Source: Nageia nagi
Lineage: Eukaryota > Pinophyta
Length of the DNA: 64,000 nucleotides
Direction of reading: 5' to 3'
Assembly (NCBI GenBank): GCA_050084985.1
Contig: JBITNC010000001.1
Span: forward strand, 72,478,001 to 72,542,000
A program made the translations under genes and the position numbers. This document shows positions 29,988-43,012 of this stretch, piece after piece; position 1 is the stretch's first letter; every line of letters starts with the position of its first letter. The notes beneath the pieces were generated by a model. It saw only the letters and a program-made list of their open reading frames with translations, made no database searches and was not told the origin of the DNA.

Positions 29988-31093
29988 AAGATTCATAAAT
30001 TCAAGTATTAGATCCATGCACTTTCACTCACCTGATGGTTGTCATGCTCAATGAACCAGCAAACTCTCTTCCACAATAATTTTGGAGCTGGTTCTCAAGA
30101 ATGGCATCTTGAAGAACCTAATTTCTTCAAACTTGAACAAACTCTAGTTGCCAACTATAGTGCATCCTTTCTTATACCATTTAGAATGGGGTCAAAATGG
30201 AAGGTCAGCCAACATTTTTGTGACTTATCCCACAATTTGTTTTTCCGATGTTCACTATTGAGCCCATCTAAGGTATTATTCTTCATCATATCGTCAAAAT
30301 TGGTTGCTTCTGTCTGATACTTGGAACACATTATTAGCTTGAGGCCTGAGCTGTCTTTGATGTCTGTTACAAAAACCTACCACTTGCATACGGACTAAAA
30401 AGTTCATGGACCCATTATTCAACTATTAGTTGTTTGCTCTTTGGTAGGCCTGATGTCATATATGTAAATTTCCAGGCTGTTCTGATTGCTGATGGAATGA
30501 TTAGAAGGGCACTAACTAGTAGATGTGTGACTATTAGTTGGAGTTGTGTGCTTGGCTCTCCTGGTAGCCATAAAATGCTAGAAAAAGGAGGTGATTAGAG
30601 TTTTGTGGTGGTGGGATGATGTAATAATTGTCATTAGACTATTACCATCTTCCCAATAAAGAGGGCCAAACATCTGTCCGTATTTTTTCAGAATATATGA
30701 TTTTAACTGAGCTTTTATGTTATAATGCATTTTTGTTGATTTGGTAAATATTCAATTGTATATTTGTAACTACAAGTAAAACATAAGACATGCATTCTCT
30801 TTCTTTTTTGTATGTACATAAGGTCTCACAGTATTCTATATTTGCTATAATCAGTTCTTAGCATGTCTTAATGATGTTCCATCAACTGTATCCTTACGTT
30901 AGTGGGCTTCAAAACTAATATAGAACAAGCCAAGTCTGAGAGGTATTTCTCATTGTCTTCTATGGATTGCCCAGAGAGCCAATTGCAATTATAATATGAT
31001 CTTTCCTAGACTAAAATTTAAAGAATCTAGTGGCAAGTGGATCAGATCCTACTAACTGCCCATTTATTATTATGTTTGTTTTGTACAAAGCAG
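29988..31093 (+). other. no gene seen (probable intron of the GCP4-like gene)
   Basis: No supported exon. The short ORF at 30039-30317 has no recognisable domain. A T-rich tract before 31094 fits a splice acceptor. Confidence 0.4.
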
Positions 31094-31216
31094 GAGTTCA
31101 ACAAAAAATCAAATTCTTTGTACACTATCCTCCGGAGTAGCAAGCTTGCTGGAAGCCAACGTGCACCTTTTTTGAGACAGTTCTTGCTTCGCTTAAATTA
31201 CAACTCTTTCTTTGAG
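31094..31216 (+). CDS. GCP4-like: gamma-tubulin complex component 4-like, penultimate exon
   Basis: A 41-codon exon between acceptor AAAGCAG and donor GAG/GTATAT. It reads EFNKKSNSLYTILRSSKLAG and then SQRAPFLRQFLLRLNYNSFF. The L-x-R-L-[DN]-[YF]-N-x-[FY] ending is the hallmark of the C-terminus of gamma-tubulin complex proteins; from memory the closest is plant GCP4. Such proteins build the ring complex that nucleates microtubules. Reading phase is 0 at both ends, matching the next exon. Upstream exons are not in the window. Intact sequence among decayed DNA suggests a functional gene 3' end, but a retained fragment is possible. Recognition was not checked by search. Confidence 0.65.
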
Positions 31217-31356
31217 GTATATCATTCTCTTATGATAACCATTTAAAATAATTTTGTGGATTGGAGACTAGAGATATTTTACTAGGCTTGAATGCAAAGA
31301 TCTCTCACAATTAATTGGAAGAGGTTTTTCTACTAACAATTTTCGATGGTCAACAG

Positions 31357-31419
31357 GCTACAGCAAGGGGTGCACTCAATGTTGTAAGGCCACGTCCAAG
31401 TTCATCAACATCACATTGA
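31357..31419 (+). CDS. GCP4-like: GCP4-like, last exon
   Basis: After acceptor CAACAG the frame reads ATARGVLNVVRPRPSSSTSH and stops at TGA (31417-31419). It continues in phase from the exon at 31094-31216 over a 140-bp intron with GT-AG ends. It forms the short tail after the conserved C-terminal domain. No polyadenylation site can be assigned with confidence. Confidence 0.6.
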   Translation, partial: ATARGALNVVRPRPSSSTSH

Positions 31420-34130
31420 CTGTAAGCATGTAGAAATAACTGTCTCAAACTTATAAGCTATGTATCTATCACTACTTGGTTTTGTTTTCTTACAAGTTAC
31501 AAATCTGTGTGCAGATCAACTATGCTTAGAAGTGTTCAATGTAGAGATTGTATTGAAAGAATTTCATGAGAGCTGAATTTTGCTTCTGTTTTGGGTTTCC
31601 TTGAAATGGCTTTTATTAACATATTAATTATTTTGTTAGTAATATATTTTATAGATATTATAAACCCTTTTCTAAGGTGTATTATCTTAAAGGTTGAATG
31701 TGAGCTTTCCTAATTTCGGTTTTCTTAAGAGAAAGCAGCCAAGATACAATACATGTGAAGACATGTTATTGTGAAAAAGAAGATTAATCAAAAGTCTAAA
31801 GTTGGGTATGAGCTTGGGCTATGCCTCTACGCATGTTGTATTTATATCTAAATGTACATAATGTTATGGTAAAGGAAAAAAGAAAAACATTTATTCTTTA
31901 ACGACTGAGACTGTCCAAATCTTAGTATTGCTCATCCTAAATTGAAATATAATGACTTGCTCTTTCTGTAGCAATGTAAATTATTAGTTATATACTCTCA
32001 AGCAGGAGCAACATTCGTCTTATTCATCCTAAGAATTTAGATATGTTTTATTTTATAGAATAAAGGAAATTGAAATCTTATGTTTCTTTTATCCACAAAG
32101 ATTAGGAAGCATTTTCATTACATTTCTAGTTTATAGTTTATGGGTATTGGAAGCATTATACATTGTTGACAATATTTTAGAGAAATTATATGCTTTCTTT
32201 AGAGGATGTTAGTTTTTATTTTTTTGTAATTCTTGTGGTTTACGAGTAATAGACAAGAAATTGGTTTCATATTATGGGAATTTTTGTTGATAATTTGAGT
32301 TTGATTAGGTGTTTACTTCATTCATGGCTGTTAACAAGTGCTTCATTATAGCTATTACATAGCCATCAATGGAGTAACATATTTTTTACTATGTTTTTTG
32401 GTTGATATCTACATGCATGTCAATCAACGACATATCATATTTTATGTTTTGTTTAGGCTTTATGGTTGATTATGAAGAGTCATGAATAGTATATATATAT
32501 AACAATCAATGCAGAAATACGACATTTTTGAACTTTCTTGATAGGCAGCAATGTATTATGCTAAAAATCATAGCATGTCATTTCATATATAATGCATAGT
32601 ATTTAGATGAGTAGACTTTCTTGGTTACTGGAATATAGATCTAAATGACTTAAGTTTTTGTTGCATTGAATTCAATCACAAAATTTTTGACGATGGGAGT
32701 ATTATATTAACTCTTTTTCAAAGGCTATTCATAAATTTCAAATAACACGTTCATGTTTATTTTCAATTTCAAATATTTATGAAGTAGAAATACATTAATA
32801 TTTAAATTCTTGATTTTTTAGTCCATATTTACTAACCGTATTTCAGATTTTAGTAAGGGTTTAGAATTCACTTGAAAAATCATATGTTAGATTATGTTAG
32901 ATTTCATATTAAATATACTAATGCAGGCAAAGTCCCTTTCTCACAACCATCAAATATTTTGAATAAACTGCATGATATTTACGGCCTCATTAGACAACTA
33001 CATGAACCATTTAATGTATTTTTTAATAACAATATTAAGTAAAATTTTTATAGATCAGGGTCTCATGTTACAATCATGGTTAAACTTGAAATGTTGAAGA
33101 ACATTTTTGAGCCTTGAATGCAATAATAATATCATTAGATATGTAACACACAATGTATCACTAAAATAATATGTTTTTACGAGGAAATAGTGAATTTATT
33201 TAATCACTATAGTTTATACATAAACAATAATAAATATAGTAATGAAATATTTGTGTTGGTGATATCTTTGTATATAATCAGAGAGTCTTCACTCAATATT
33301 CATTTCTGTAATTCTGTTTTGCTTTGCAAATTTTGGTTCAAGATATATACTTTGAAATTATACTTAATTGGGAAAATGGGTTGAAAGAATTATGTTGGAG
33401 TTAGACATGGAATTGGAAGGATTAATTACTCAAATCTTTGTTGTTCAATTTGATAGTTCTAGCAATCAAATTGAAATATTAAATTTAAAAATGTTTATTT
33501 GATAATCATGTGATAAACAATGATAAATTAGTAATGATCAAGAGTTTTATTTAACAAGTTTTTGTAAGTATCATAGCAAAATTTTGTACTAGTTAAAGAG
33601 TATTTTCAATTAATATATGCCAGATAAGAATATATTTGAATTCAAGATTTCTTGTCCAAATGAAACAACTTGAAAATCTTGACCATGCTTCTTGTTTTGT
33701 TTGAAATTTATGTATAAAAATGCAAAAATGATTTAAATACTTAGAAATTATAGACAATTCACATTTGCAATGTTCATCTAATTGTAGGATCCATTCAAGA
33801 TGTTTATCTATTAATAATTTAATTTCTTGTGTGCCAAACACTTAATGAATGATATACAAATGATGAGAATGATACATTTTGAAGTATCTGCATGTGCCCT
33901 TTTGATATGTGAGCAAAGCCAAAGTAAGATACATGCTCTCAAAAAGTGTAGATAAAAGGCTATAATATTTAAGTTGAATCTTCTATAAAAATTATATATC
34001 TATAGAAGAAAATATTTAATTTATGTTATCTAAGCATGATTAGTAAGAAAAAAAAGCTATTCGCTTAAATATTCTAAACTAAGTGTTATTCGAAATTTAG
34101 TGTTTTTATCATTTAAAGTGAATTGAATGG
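31420..34130. other. no gene seen
   Basis: AT-rich sequence with no ORF of note, no LTR ends and no clear repeat. The first part would be the 3' flank of the GCP4-like gene. Confidence 0.4.
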
Positions 34131-34887
34131 GTTTTTTTAACACAAGGATCCAAAATCTTTATTTACAAAAATTAGATTCAAAAAGATGTCAATCATTTTC
34201 ATTGGTTACATTCATCTTGTCACTTAAAGTATGATTTCACATATTTTTCTAAGATTTGAGCTCTGAACGTAGTTTCCGCAATGAGTGTTTTGTAGTCATT
34301 TACAATGATGAGGCCTCTGTCCCTTGATCTGGCTTTATTGTTCTAGTGGTTTGACTTTCTTTGGATTTCACAGATGATTCTGATAAAGATGAGTTGGTGA
34401 TCCATTTCTTCTTACCATCCTTTTTTCTTTGAATTATGGAATGCTCGTAGGATTGATTCTATTGACGGCCATCATTATATCTTTCTAGATACTATTCTTG
34501 ATGTGTTATGTTTTAGCTTCTTGTATTTTTTTTTCTTATAGTAGGATAATAGAGGCATAAAATTTGTATGGTTATCTTTTAGAAGCCTATATTTAGAGGA
34601 TGCATTCAACCCCCAATATTCTATGAGATGACTCATTTTCTCTCCATTGTAGAGAGTGCTAATCTCCCATAGGTTTTTAGAGTTGTCTGCCTTTCATTTG
34701 TGATGTCTTTAGTTATTTCTTTTCCCTCCCTTCACCTTCTCTTCATCCTCCAACCTTGCCTTATTCCATATTAGCATTTACTTTTGCACTTCTTATGAGG
34801 CGAATGCTTAGCTAAGTTTTTGCTACATAAGTGTCCTATTGAGAGTCATTATGGTGGTTATTTTTTTAATTTACAGTTATTGCTTCC

Positions 34888-35830
34888 TCATATTTTGGCT
34901 TTTACTCTATTATATTCATGTTCGTTTGAGATTCTTGACTTAACCACCTTCCTATATTCCTTTTCAATGGGAAAATTAGATTTTTGTTTATAAATGTGCC
35001 TTTTTTCTTCTTTCTTTGAGGTCTTCATATTTAGGATCTTATCATTGGTTGTTGGAGTTGAGTTTTCTTCTTTTTGATTTTCCACAACTACTAGTGTCAG
35101 GCTATGTTGGATATCCTTAACATATGGGTTTCCTTTTGAGGGGATTTATCCCTTCTCTAGTTTCTCTTGGTCTTTTTGGATTGCAATCATTTGATGACCC
35201 TCCTGATGTTGTTTAGGATGCCATACTTTCTAAATTTTAGGTTACATTCATTGGGTAAATTTTCACATTATGTCCTACTTTTAGGCAAGTTGGACAAATG
35301 ATATTGCTTTTTGCAGTGGATTTCTTTGTGACTATAACTTGATATCCTTGGAGAGTTGGACTTCAAATTCTACTTAAATGGAGAATCTTGCCAAAATGAG
35401 TTTGAATCTCGCTTTTGTTACTTGATTACGAACCTACTATTCCTTACTAACTTTATGATGCCAAATTTTGAAGAGATATTTGGTAGATTCACCTGAATTT
35501 GTGTTGAAAATATTTGCGGTATTAATGGATTAAAACTTGGTTTCAAATTCTCTAGAAATATAACTCTTTTCTCAAAAAACCATGGCTAGCACTCAAGACA
35601 TAATTTTGATATTCTATGTGCCCAAAGGAGAATATAAAGTAGTCGTTCGACATTGCAATTTTTTTGATATTACCTTTGATAACACATTTTACTTTTTCCC
35701 AATTTTGAATTAAGTTAATGTTAGGCCAAACACCCAATAGAGGACCAACCAAACTGCAAATGTCTCTCTTATCTATTAATCAATAATGCACTAGAAGATT
35801 TTAGGATACAAATTATCTCCATCACCTTTG
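34888..35830 (-). pseudogene. LINE ORF1 remnant (DUF4283-type domain and zinc knuckle)
   Basis: On the minus strand, VGPLLGVWPNINLIQNWEKV (from 35749) followed by FSFGHIEYQNYVLSASHGF matches the start of the DUF4283-type nucleic-acid binding domain of plant L1 ORF1 proteins. Lower down, VNLPNISSKFWHHKV (about 35470) and a knuckle CPTCLKVGH (about 35280) follow in the expected order; the last cysteine appears changed to tyrosine. A lysine-rich tail lies at 35085-34888. Several stops and frame changes show decay. No endonuclease or reverse transcriptase was recognised downstream. Confidence 0.65.
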
Positions 35831-36079
35831 GCCCTTAGGGATGAGCATGAGTTACTCAAATGAGAAGAGGCTTGCTAGGAGCATAGTAGAGCATCCATAG
35901 TTAACATTGCATGGGCATAATTGTAGCAATCAAGGAACTATACGGTTGATTTTAGAGAGCAGAGAAAGATGAGAGAAATGAAGAATATTTTTGACATGTT
36001 CTCAACATTCAAGTTAACCATGACTATCACATGAGATCCTTTTAAGCATATATTCTCTAAGAGGGGATTACCTCTTGCC

Positions 36080-36925
36080 TTGTAACTCCAATAATACTCC
36101 ATGGTTGTGAAGTTTGGGGTGGAAGTATTTATAGATAAACTTGGAATAAATTTGGGCAAATTAAAAAATAATTTATACTTTATAACTTCAAAAATTTTAA
36201 ATAACACATATTATCCTTTCCTTCTTATGGAAGTGGGTTTACTCCCTATTGAGAGTGAAGCTTTAAAACAACATATATTATATAATTATAAACTTACAAA
36301 GTTAGGCCACCTTAGATTTTCTATAGTCACCAACCAAACTTGCCTAACTCATCAACCTCTTAAAAGAGGCTAGCTAAAAGACTTTGATAAATGGCATGAT
36401 TTTTTTGGGTATATATAGTAACATAATCCCTTATGGTAGCAACAATTTAGAAGTACAAATTACAAATAAAGTAATTAAATTTCTTTAGAGTGATGATAAC
36501 ATCAAAGATAAAAGAAAACTAGCTTATTGCAAAAATATCATTAATCCAAAACTTGAACATTCATTCTATCCACATAAGATTATTAATCTCGAAAAGAAAC
36601 TTGTGATTGCAAAATTAAGAACTAATTCACATGAACTACATAGTGAAAATTATAGATGGACAATACATAAAACACCTTGGGATAAAATATTTTTGAAGTT
36701 TTGTAACTTAAATACCATAAAAGATGAGACTTGTTTTCTCTCTTCTTTTTTTTTGTTCATTATACAAAGATATTAGACAAATCCATGGGATAAAATATTT
36801 TTTTGTTCCTTACGAAGCATATGATTTGATCATCCTAAACAAGACTGCTCAATTCGCTCGATCCACATATTATACTTGTTTACCTTTTGTTGGTGGTACT
36901 AGTGTGTCAATTATGCTCTAGCCAA
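36080..36925 (+). pseudogene. LINE C-terminal remnant
   Basis: Plus-strand frames read KFGVEVFIDKLGINLGKLKN, then LLMEVGLLPIESEALKQHIL and CSLYKDIRQIHGIKYFFVPY, ending near LNKTAQFARSTYYTCL. This order (GxEVWG..., LLLExGxLPIE..., CPxYxDIR..., NxxxxARFxxxC) is the C-terminal part of a LINE polyprotein. Stops are frequent. Confidence 0.6.
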
Positions 36926-37089
36926 TCTCCTCTTCACCTTTCTTCCATTGATTTTAGTATCTACAATACTCCACCCTTATATGATCATGCTTATGTTACT
37001 CTTGCCCTTATGCTTACCACATAGCCCTATGGAAAACCACCCTTTAGTCCTTCCCTTATATCACCATCATTCCATTCCCTCACTCTCAT

Positions 37090-39270
37090 TATGGCCATTC
37101 CCCTCATAACTCATGGTTTGATAATGAATGCAAGACCCTCCATAAACTTATGAAAAGATTGAAAATAATTAACATGTTGAAAATGCTAGAATCTTTTGGC
37201 ATCTCTTTCTCCCTAGGTCTTGTGTGTGCTCTATCACTAGCTTGCATGATTGGTTCACTTATGTCTCTACTTTATATATCCTCCCAAATCAACCTTCTAT
37301 TTTCTTCAACCCTTGATATCATCGCTACTATTTCTTCATTGATAATATAGTCTTGCAAGTTATCTATAAACTCCAAACTCAAAAAATTGTTGACCTTGAA
37401 AACCTAACTGTTGAATCCTCAAGCATAGTTAATTATAGATGTTCATACTGCTAAAATATTTAGCTATGTCTCTTCTCAAGGGTTTCCCTCTTCTTATACC
37501 TTCAATATCATCTATCCCATTTACAAATTTGGTAATCCCTTATATCCTAGTAACTACAAAATATTTATAGTTGACCACCCTTAGAAAAAGTCTTTGTGAC
37601 AACTCTTAATGATGACATACCTAGTTTTTTTGAAACACATAATCTTTGTGCACTTTCTCAAGTTAGATTTCGTAGACACTATCATATCATTGATCACATC
37701 TTCACATTATGGGCAATCATTAAAGACGTTTGAACCTAGAAAAAAGGTTTATTTCTATTTTGTTGACTTTTGCAAAGCCTTTGATATTATCCCTAAAAAT
37801 ATTCTATTTCAAAGACTTGGGGATATAAGGATCCTTGGAGATATCATATCCCTTGTCATGACATTATATGAATAATAATTTGGGCAAGTTCAAGTTGGTT
37901 TTCACTTATATGATATTGTCTATAACATTATTAGAATTAAACAAGTTTGGCTGCTCTCACCTACCCTATTTTGGCTCTATTTTGATGAACTTAGGAATCT
38001 CACCTCTAATAGCTTGGGCCCAATTTTGGGTTATTTATTGTATGGTTTCAATATCTTCATTCTTCTCTTTGAATATGACATTATTTTACTATCTCATACA
38101 ACAACTAGGCTTCAACATGAGGTTCACACTTTGAGTACATTTTGTGATACACATGATCTTGAAGTTAATCTTAAAAAGATAAAAGTGTTATCCTTTATTA
38201 AGTCAAGAATATATGCTTCCAAAATCCACCTTACTTTATTAGGTTAACATTTCAAGATAGTCACCTCATACCCTTATTTTGGTGTTAATCTTTTCATAGA
38301 TCCTACTTTCTTATTGATCCCAGCTTCTTAGAATAGGTAGAACAAAGGCTATGGTGCAACTATCTCTTTAGGCAAATAATGTATTTAAATTCAATTTTAG
38401 GATGTCACAACCAAAATTGAACTCTTTCATGTGCTTTTATCCAACTTTTGTTTATTGATAGGAGGTTTGGATACTTGGTTTGAGACACTCTAGTTGGGAC
38501 TGTATTGAGATATTTTTTTGTCATTCTAGCTTAATTTCGTGTATTTCCCCTATTGAATCTTCCAATATTTCATATCATTAGGCATTTAATATAATCAATC
38601 ATATTATATCAACAAATCCTGACTCCAAGAGATACCCTCTATCAACTCTTAAATTCTTAATGCAACTTGTAAATAAAGATATTCATTAATGTTGGTATTT
38701 AGAGACCACTTCTATCCTATTAACTAGAGGTCTAGATATTGAGTGACTTCCTCCTTCTTGGATATTAGACAAGACCTTTAACCATTCTACTAGGAGTATA
38801 AACAAAAGGATTAGGAAGGAAATACAATCAACTTAATTGAGGATATCTTAGATCGAATAAAAAAAATCACTCTCACTAAAGCTCTTACATGATAGTTAGG
38901 TTTATATGAGATTGGATAATGATGTTATTACCATTATTGATTACATCAAACTAAATGTATCACATTGTCTTACATTCCCTCTTGGTTAGATAAGATTTTA
39001 CTTACATCACCTTCATATTGAGATATCCCACCATATCCCTAGAGACCAACATACATGCAGGTTATGCAATATGCAACTAGAATTTGAAAAACATTTTATA
39101 TTCATTTTCCCATATAGTATGAAATTCAAGGTCAATACCATTTCTTATTCAAAAGTTCCCATACTTTGAAGTTATGGATGAATTACAAAGATAAAAAAAT
39201 CATCATGCTCTATATTTGAGAAGCCACCCACCTCTGACAATGGTTAATTGTCATAAGATCCTACAGTATA
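37090..39270 (+). pseudogene. LINE polyprotein remnant (endonuclease end, reverse transcriptase, C-terminal region)
   Basis: In order: HNSWFDNECKTLHKLMKRLK (end of the endonuclease/linker), NIIYPIYKFGNPLYPSNYKI and FETHNLCALSQVRFRRHYHI (reverse transcriptase fingers), FYFVDFCKAFDIIPKNILFQ (37757 onward, with the first catalytic aspartate in VDF), SPTLFWLYFDEL, then EYDIILLS at the position of the catalytic YADD motif (second aspartates lost) and a C-terminal part ending with Y-E-I-x-G-Q-Y and LYI-x-EATH near 39230. Many stops. A complete enzyme copies its own RNA at a nicked target. It follows the other LINE remnant head to tail. Confidence 0.75.
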
Positions 39271-40440
39271 ATTAGTGCTAGACTTATCACATCTTTTATT
39301 CAACTATATGAAGCTATGAATTAGAAGTGTAACATGATCCTTGAAGACTTTGGAAGGACTAATTGTCAAACCATTATAACTAATTAACCCACTAGGGTCA
39401 CTCTCTCTTATTGCAACACTATGAGCTTCTTTTTGACCTTGAATGCTAGGGAATCCCTTTGACTCTCCTGATGTAGACTTTTATTACTTCAATCAAACAT
39501 GTAGGATTTGATACTTTGAAGACCCACTGCTACTTCCATCTTTGTCTACTTATCACTCTTACACTTTGAAGTCACTTTATGTGCTTCCTTTCTCTTTGTA
39601 TATGCACTCTTCTATAGTCCCCTTGACCATTTTTTTAATCACACATGGAAATTAATATCAACTTTTAAATTTATCATTTTATTCATATTTTTATGTAGGA
39701 TGATGATTATTATCTTGTTTTTATCTTTGGCCTACATTGTCTTATCTATAATATTGAGTGGATAATATTTAATGGAAATAAAACTTATCACAAAATTCCC
39801 TTGCATATTTGTTCTTGAAATTAAGATCATTCCTTTTGATAATTATAAAAGGTAAAGTGAGTCTAGACATATTATGAGATAAATAAATTAGAAATATCAT
39901 TACTTGTGGTAGAGTCAAGTGGCATTGACTAAACCAATTAGTATCTAATTTAAGGGGTAGACGAAATTACCAATCCCCACCCTGACATTAGGGGGATAAA
40001 AGAAAAAAATTATTGATTTGGGGTATTGAATATCGGGAAAGTATCATATAGTTGTAATGATGAACTTGTAGTGATGAAAAATGTGCTTCTTGATCATACT
40101 TTGTATTTAACATATTGATAAAGTATTTAACCTTTTAGACACAATTCTTGTATTAATGGAGTAAATTAAGGACTTATTTACTATTTAACGGGAGTGTTCT
40201 TTTCCATTTACTATTTTTCAATGGTTTTTAGTCTATATTTTTTGCTCTTGTTCTTGGTTCTTATAAATTGTAATTATTTTTATGTAAGATATAGTTTTGT
40301 CAAATAATCCAACAATGTTGGATAAAGAAATTTTACAAATTTATAAAAATATATAGAAATTAAATAAGTAGAAACTCCCTTTTATATTGTAATAGTTTCA
40401 TCCTTTGTGTTTTAATCTTTTTACTCATATTTAATAAAGG
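39271..40440. other. no gene seen
   Basis: AT-rich flank of the LINE remnant without supported features. Confidence 0.4.
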
Positions 40441-40605
40441 AATATATATATATATATATTTTATAAAATATTCAATAAATTAAAGGAAGGAACAATATAA
40501 ATGAATGAATAATCTTTTTTATCATCCTTCAAACCCTAAATATATGTATGTATGTATGTACATACATATATACATACACATACATACATATATAGATACA
40601 TACAA
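40441..40605. repeat. TA and ATGT/ACAT microsatellites
   Basis: (TA)n at 40441-40460, and at 40540-40605 (ATGT)n meeting (ACAT)n, which forms a short palindrome. Confidence 0.85.
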
Positions 40606-40859
40606 TTATAATAGCTCCCTAGATACAATAGAGTAAATATGTTTTCTTCTAAGTGTGCACTTTGACATCCTTAGAGCTTCACCTTATCCATTGATTTTCC
40701 CCTAGATAATACTATCATTTTTTCCCACAATAGCATAGAGGTTGACTTCTAGATAGATGCATTTACTTTCAATGATTATCCACTACAAGTTGATCTTTTG
40801 TGAGTGGATATATTTGGTTTTTTGCACATAATTATAACATTGTAAGGCATTCTCTCTAG

Positions 40860-41361
40860 GATCTTTTCAACTCATTTTGCCTAATCGACGACTAGAAGGA
40901 GTGCGTAGTAGCATCCAGATGATTGAAGAACCTTGGATCATTCAATGTATTTCATGTGTATCTTTTCAAATAATTCATGGACCCTTTCAACATATCCATT
41001 TTGTGCATATCTTATGATCATTGCATTCCATGAAATTATGTTTGCATCATGCATCTTGATAGAGAAAATGAGTTAGCCCTTTCAAAAGAATTTTCCTAAA
41101 ATCTAATTCAAGGTTTTCCCTCCAATGCAAAAATATTATACAATCTTCTATATAATTCCTTAGGGATAAAACCTTCCTTACTGATATCAATTTCTTAGTG
41201 CTGATAATATACTCGTAAAACAAGCTCACTAGGATCCCAATGGAATATCTTGCCTGTTTCACTAACAAAGTCAACTTCTTCAAGGTATTCGATACCAAAA
41301 ATCCTAAGCTCCTACAAATATGTACAAGGAGGGATTTATCAACATCAAACTTAGGGAACAC
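40860..41361 (-). pseudogene. pentatricopeptide-repeat (PPR) gene fragment
   Basis: On the minus strand from about 41047 one frame reads ANIISWNAMIIRYAQNGYVE, then RVHELFEKIHM. This is a PPR helix pair of the plant land-type consensus (VVSWNAMIAGYAQNG...EALELFEKM). PPR proteins bind organelle RNAs, and plant genomes have hundreds of them. Sequence up to 41361 is open but not clearly PPR, and downstream the frame breaks within about 40 codons. A decayed fragment. Confidence 0.65.
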
Positions 41362-43007
41362 TCATCAAATTTAAGCTTCTAGAGAATTTATTTGTTGATT
41401 TGGTGGTTGGAGAGTTGAGATTCTAGGATTAGGCGACCATGAAGTTGGTAGAGATGGTGGTCTTGGCCAATTTGGTGGACCAATAGTGGCAGTTGATTTA
41501 TCTAGTGAAATAGTTGCAACATAGAGCATGGAAGAAGTTGATGAAGGTGTGGAGAAGGAATAAGAAGGTTAAGGGGTTTATTATCGATCATGTAAAGGGT
41601 GCTTATGTGATGGTAATTTTAGGGTTTATGGCTTTTATTTTGAGGAGTTTTCTCAAGACTAAGAGGATTTTTGATCGTTTTATGATTGATTAAATTAAAC
41701 TTAAGAAAATGAACTTTGTGGTGAAGTTAATTTACTCATGGCATTGAAGAGTACTCTATGTTTCATGCAACACCCTTTCAACATATTCATTTTGTGCAAT
41801 ACATCTCTCTTCAAAACTTCAAATTGAAACCTACTTTTCAATCTAATGTTAAAAGGCTAAGGGAAATTTATATGGCTATGGAATCAATAGGTTCTATGGG
41901 TGAAAAGGTTGTAGAAGGCATTGAAGGACCTTGATTTGGGAAATCATAAGGATTTAGTTTTTCTTGAATATAATGAGTATATAAGAGCATTTAAGTAATT
42001 GTATTTTACTATTATTGGAAAATATTTTTCGTTAGCTTACTTCTTTTAATAGATATCAACAACCAAGTCTAAATTCCCTGATATGGTGTTAACATTCTTA
42101 TTTGCAAGTTACAACTCTCAACTTTCATGCTACTATTTTCCTCCAAAATAAGATTTGTAGTAATGAGGTGGATCAAAAGTTCCATGCTAAATTTTCCCAC
42201 ATTATTCTTAATAAATTCCAACACTATATAAGTAATTATATTTATATTCTCATTTGGATCTCTACTAGAGTTTTTTTCTTTACAACGAACATGTTATGGA
42301 TAGTTTATATTGTACTTAGATCGTTGTTAAAGTGCAAAAGGGTCTTTTGCATGAGCTTTATCTGTTCTAGTTCTATGATTTATTTTAGATATCTTAAGTG
42401 ATATGTAAAGAAAATGGGTGGAAACTAGAAACATATTTGACCTCAACTTGTGTTGTTTTGTAAGCTTAGAATATCCTTAACATTTGAAATATTCTATTTG
42501 TTAAAATCTTAGACATAATTTTTTATATAAATAAAATGGATAGCTTACATTATTTTCTTGGTGACTAATCATGAAGTTAGAGACATAGTTTAGGAACTAT
42601 CTATTGGTATAGAATTTCAAGTTCTAACTACCAACAATTTCTTTATTATTATCAACCATTATGGAATTTTGTGAGAACTCTTGTCCACTATGACCAAACA
42701 TACAATTTTTTTTTGTATAAATTATTTTGAAAATACATAAAAGATCATATATAAAATTTTCAAGAAAACATAAGATAATTATAAACTTTCATGACAAATT
42801 TGGATCCTAGTGAATGCTAATGTTAATATGGGTTGAAGTATTCTGATCTTGACTATCATTTCATTTTGTGCATATTTTTGTTCTTTTTCTTTAAATTTAG
42901 GGAGTACGAAATATTTTTCTTTAGTTTTATAAGATGATAAAAGTTTATTCAACAAGAATAAATTTTTAGGCTTCATTGTTATTGTCCCTTTGCAGCCAAA
43001 GCAAAGT
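41362..43007. other. no gene seen
   Basis: AT-rich non-coding DNA up to the J/K target duplication (TGAAA, 43008-43012). Confidence 0.4.
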
Positions 43008-43012
43008 TGAAA

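Noticed and set aside
40540-40605. Hairpin RNA gene from the ATGT/ACAT palindrome
   Set aside because: Explained by two adjoining simple repeats; no flanking structure.
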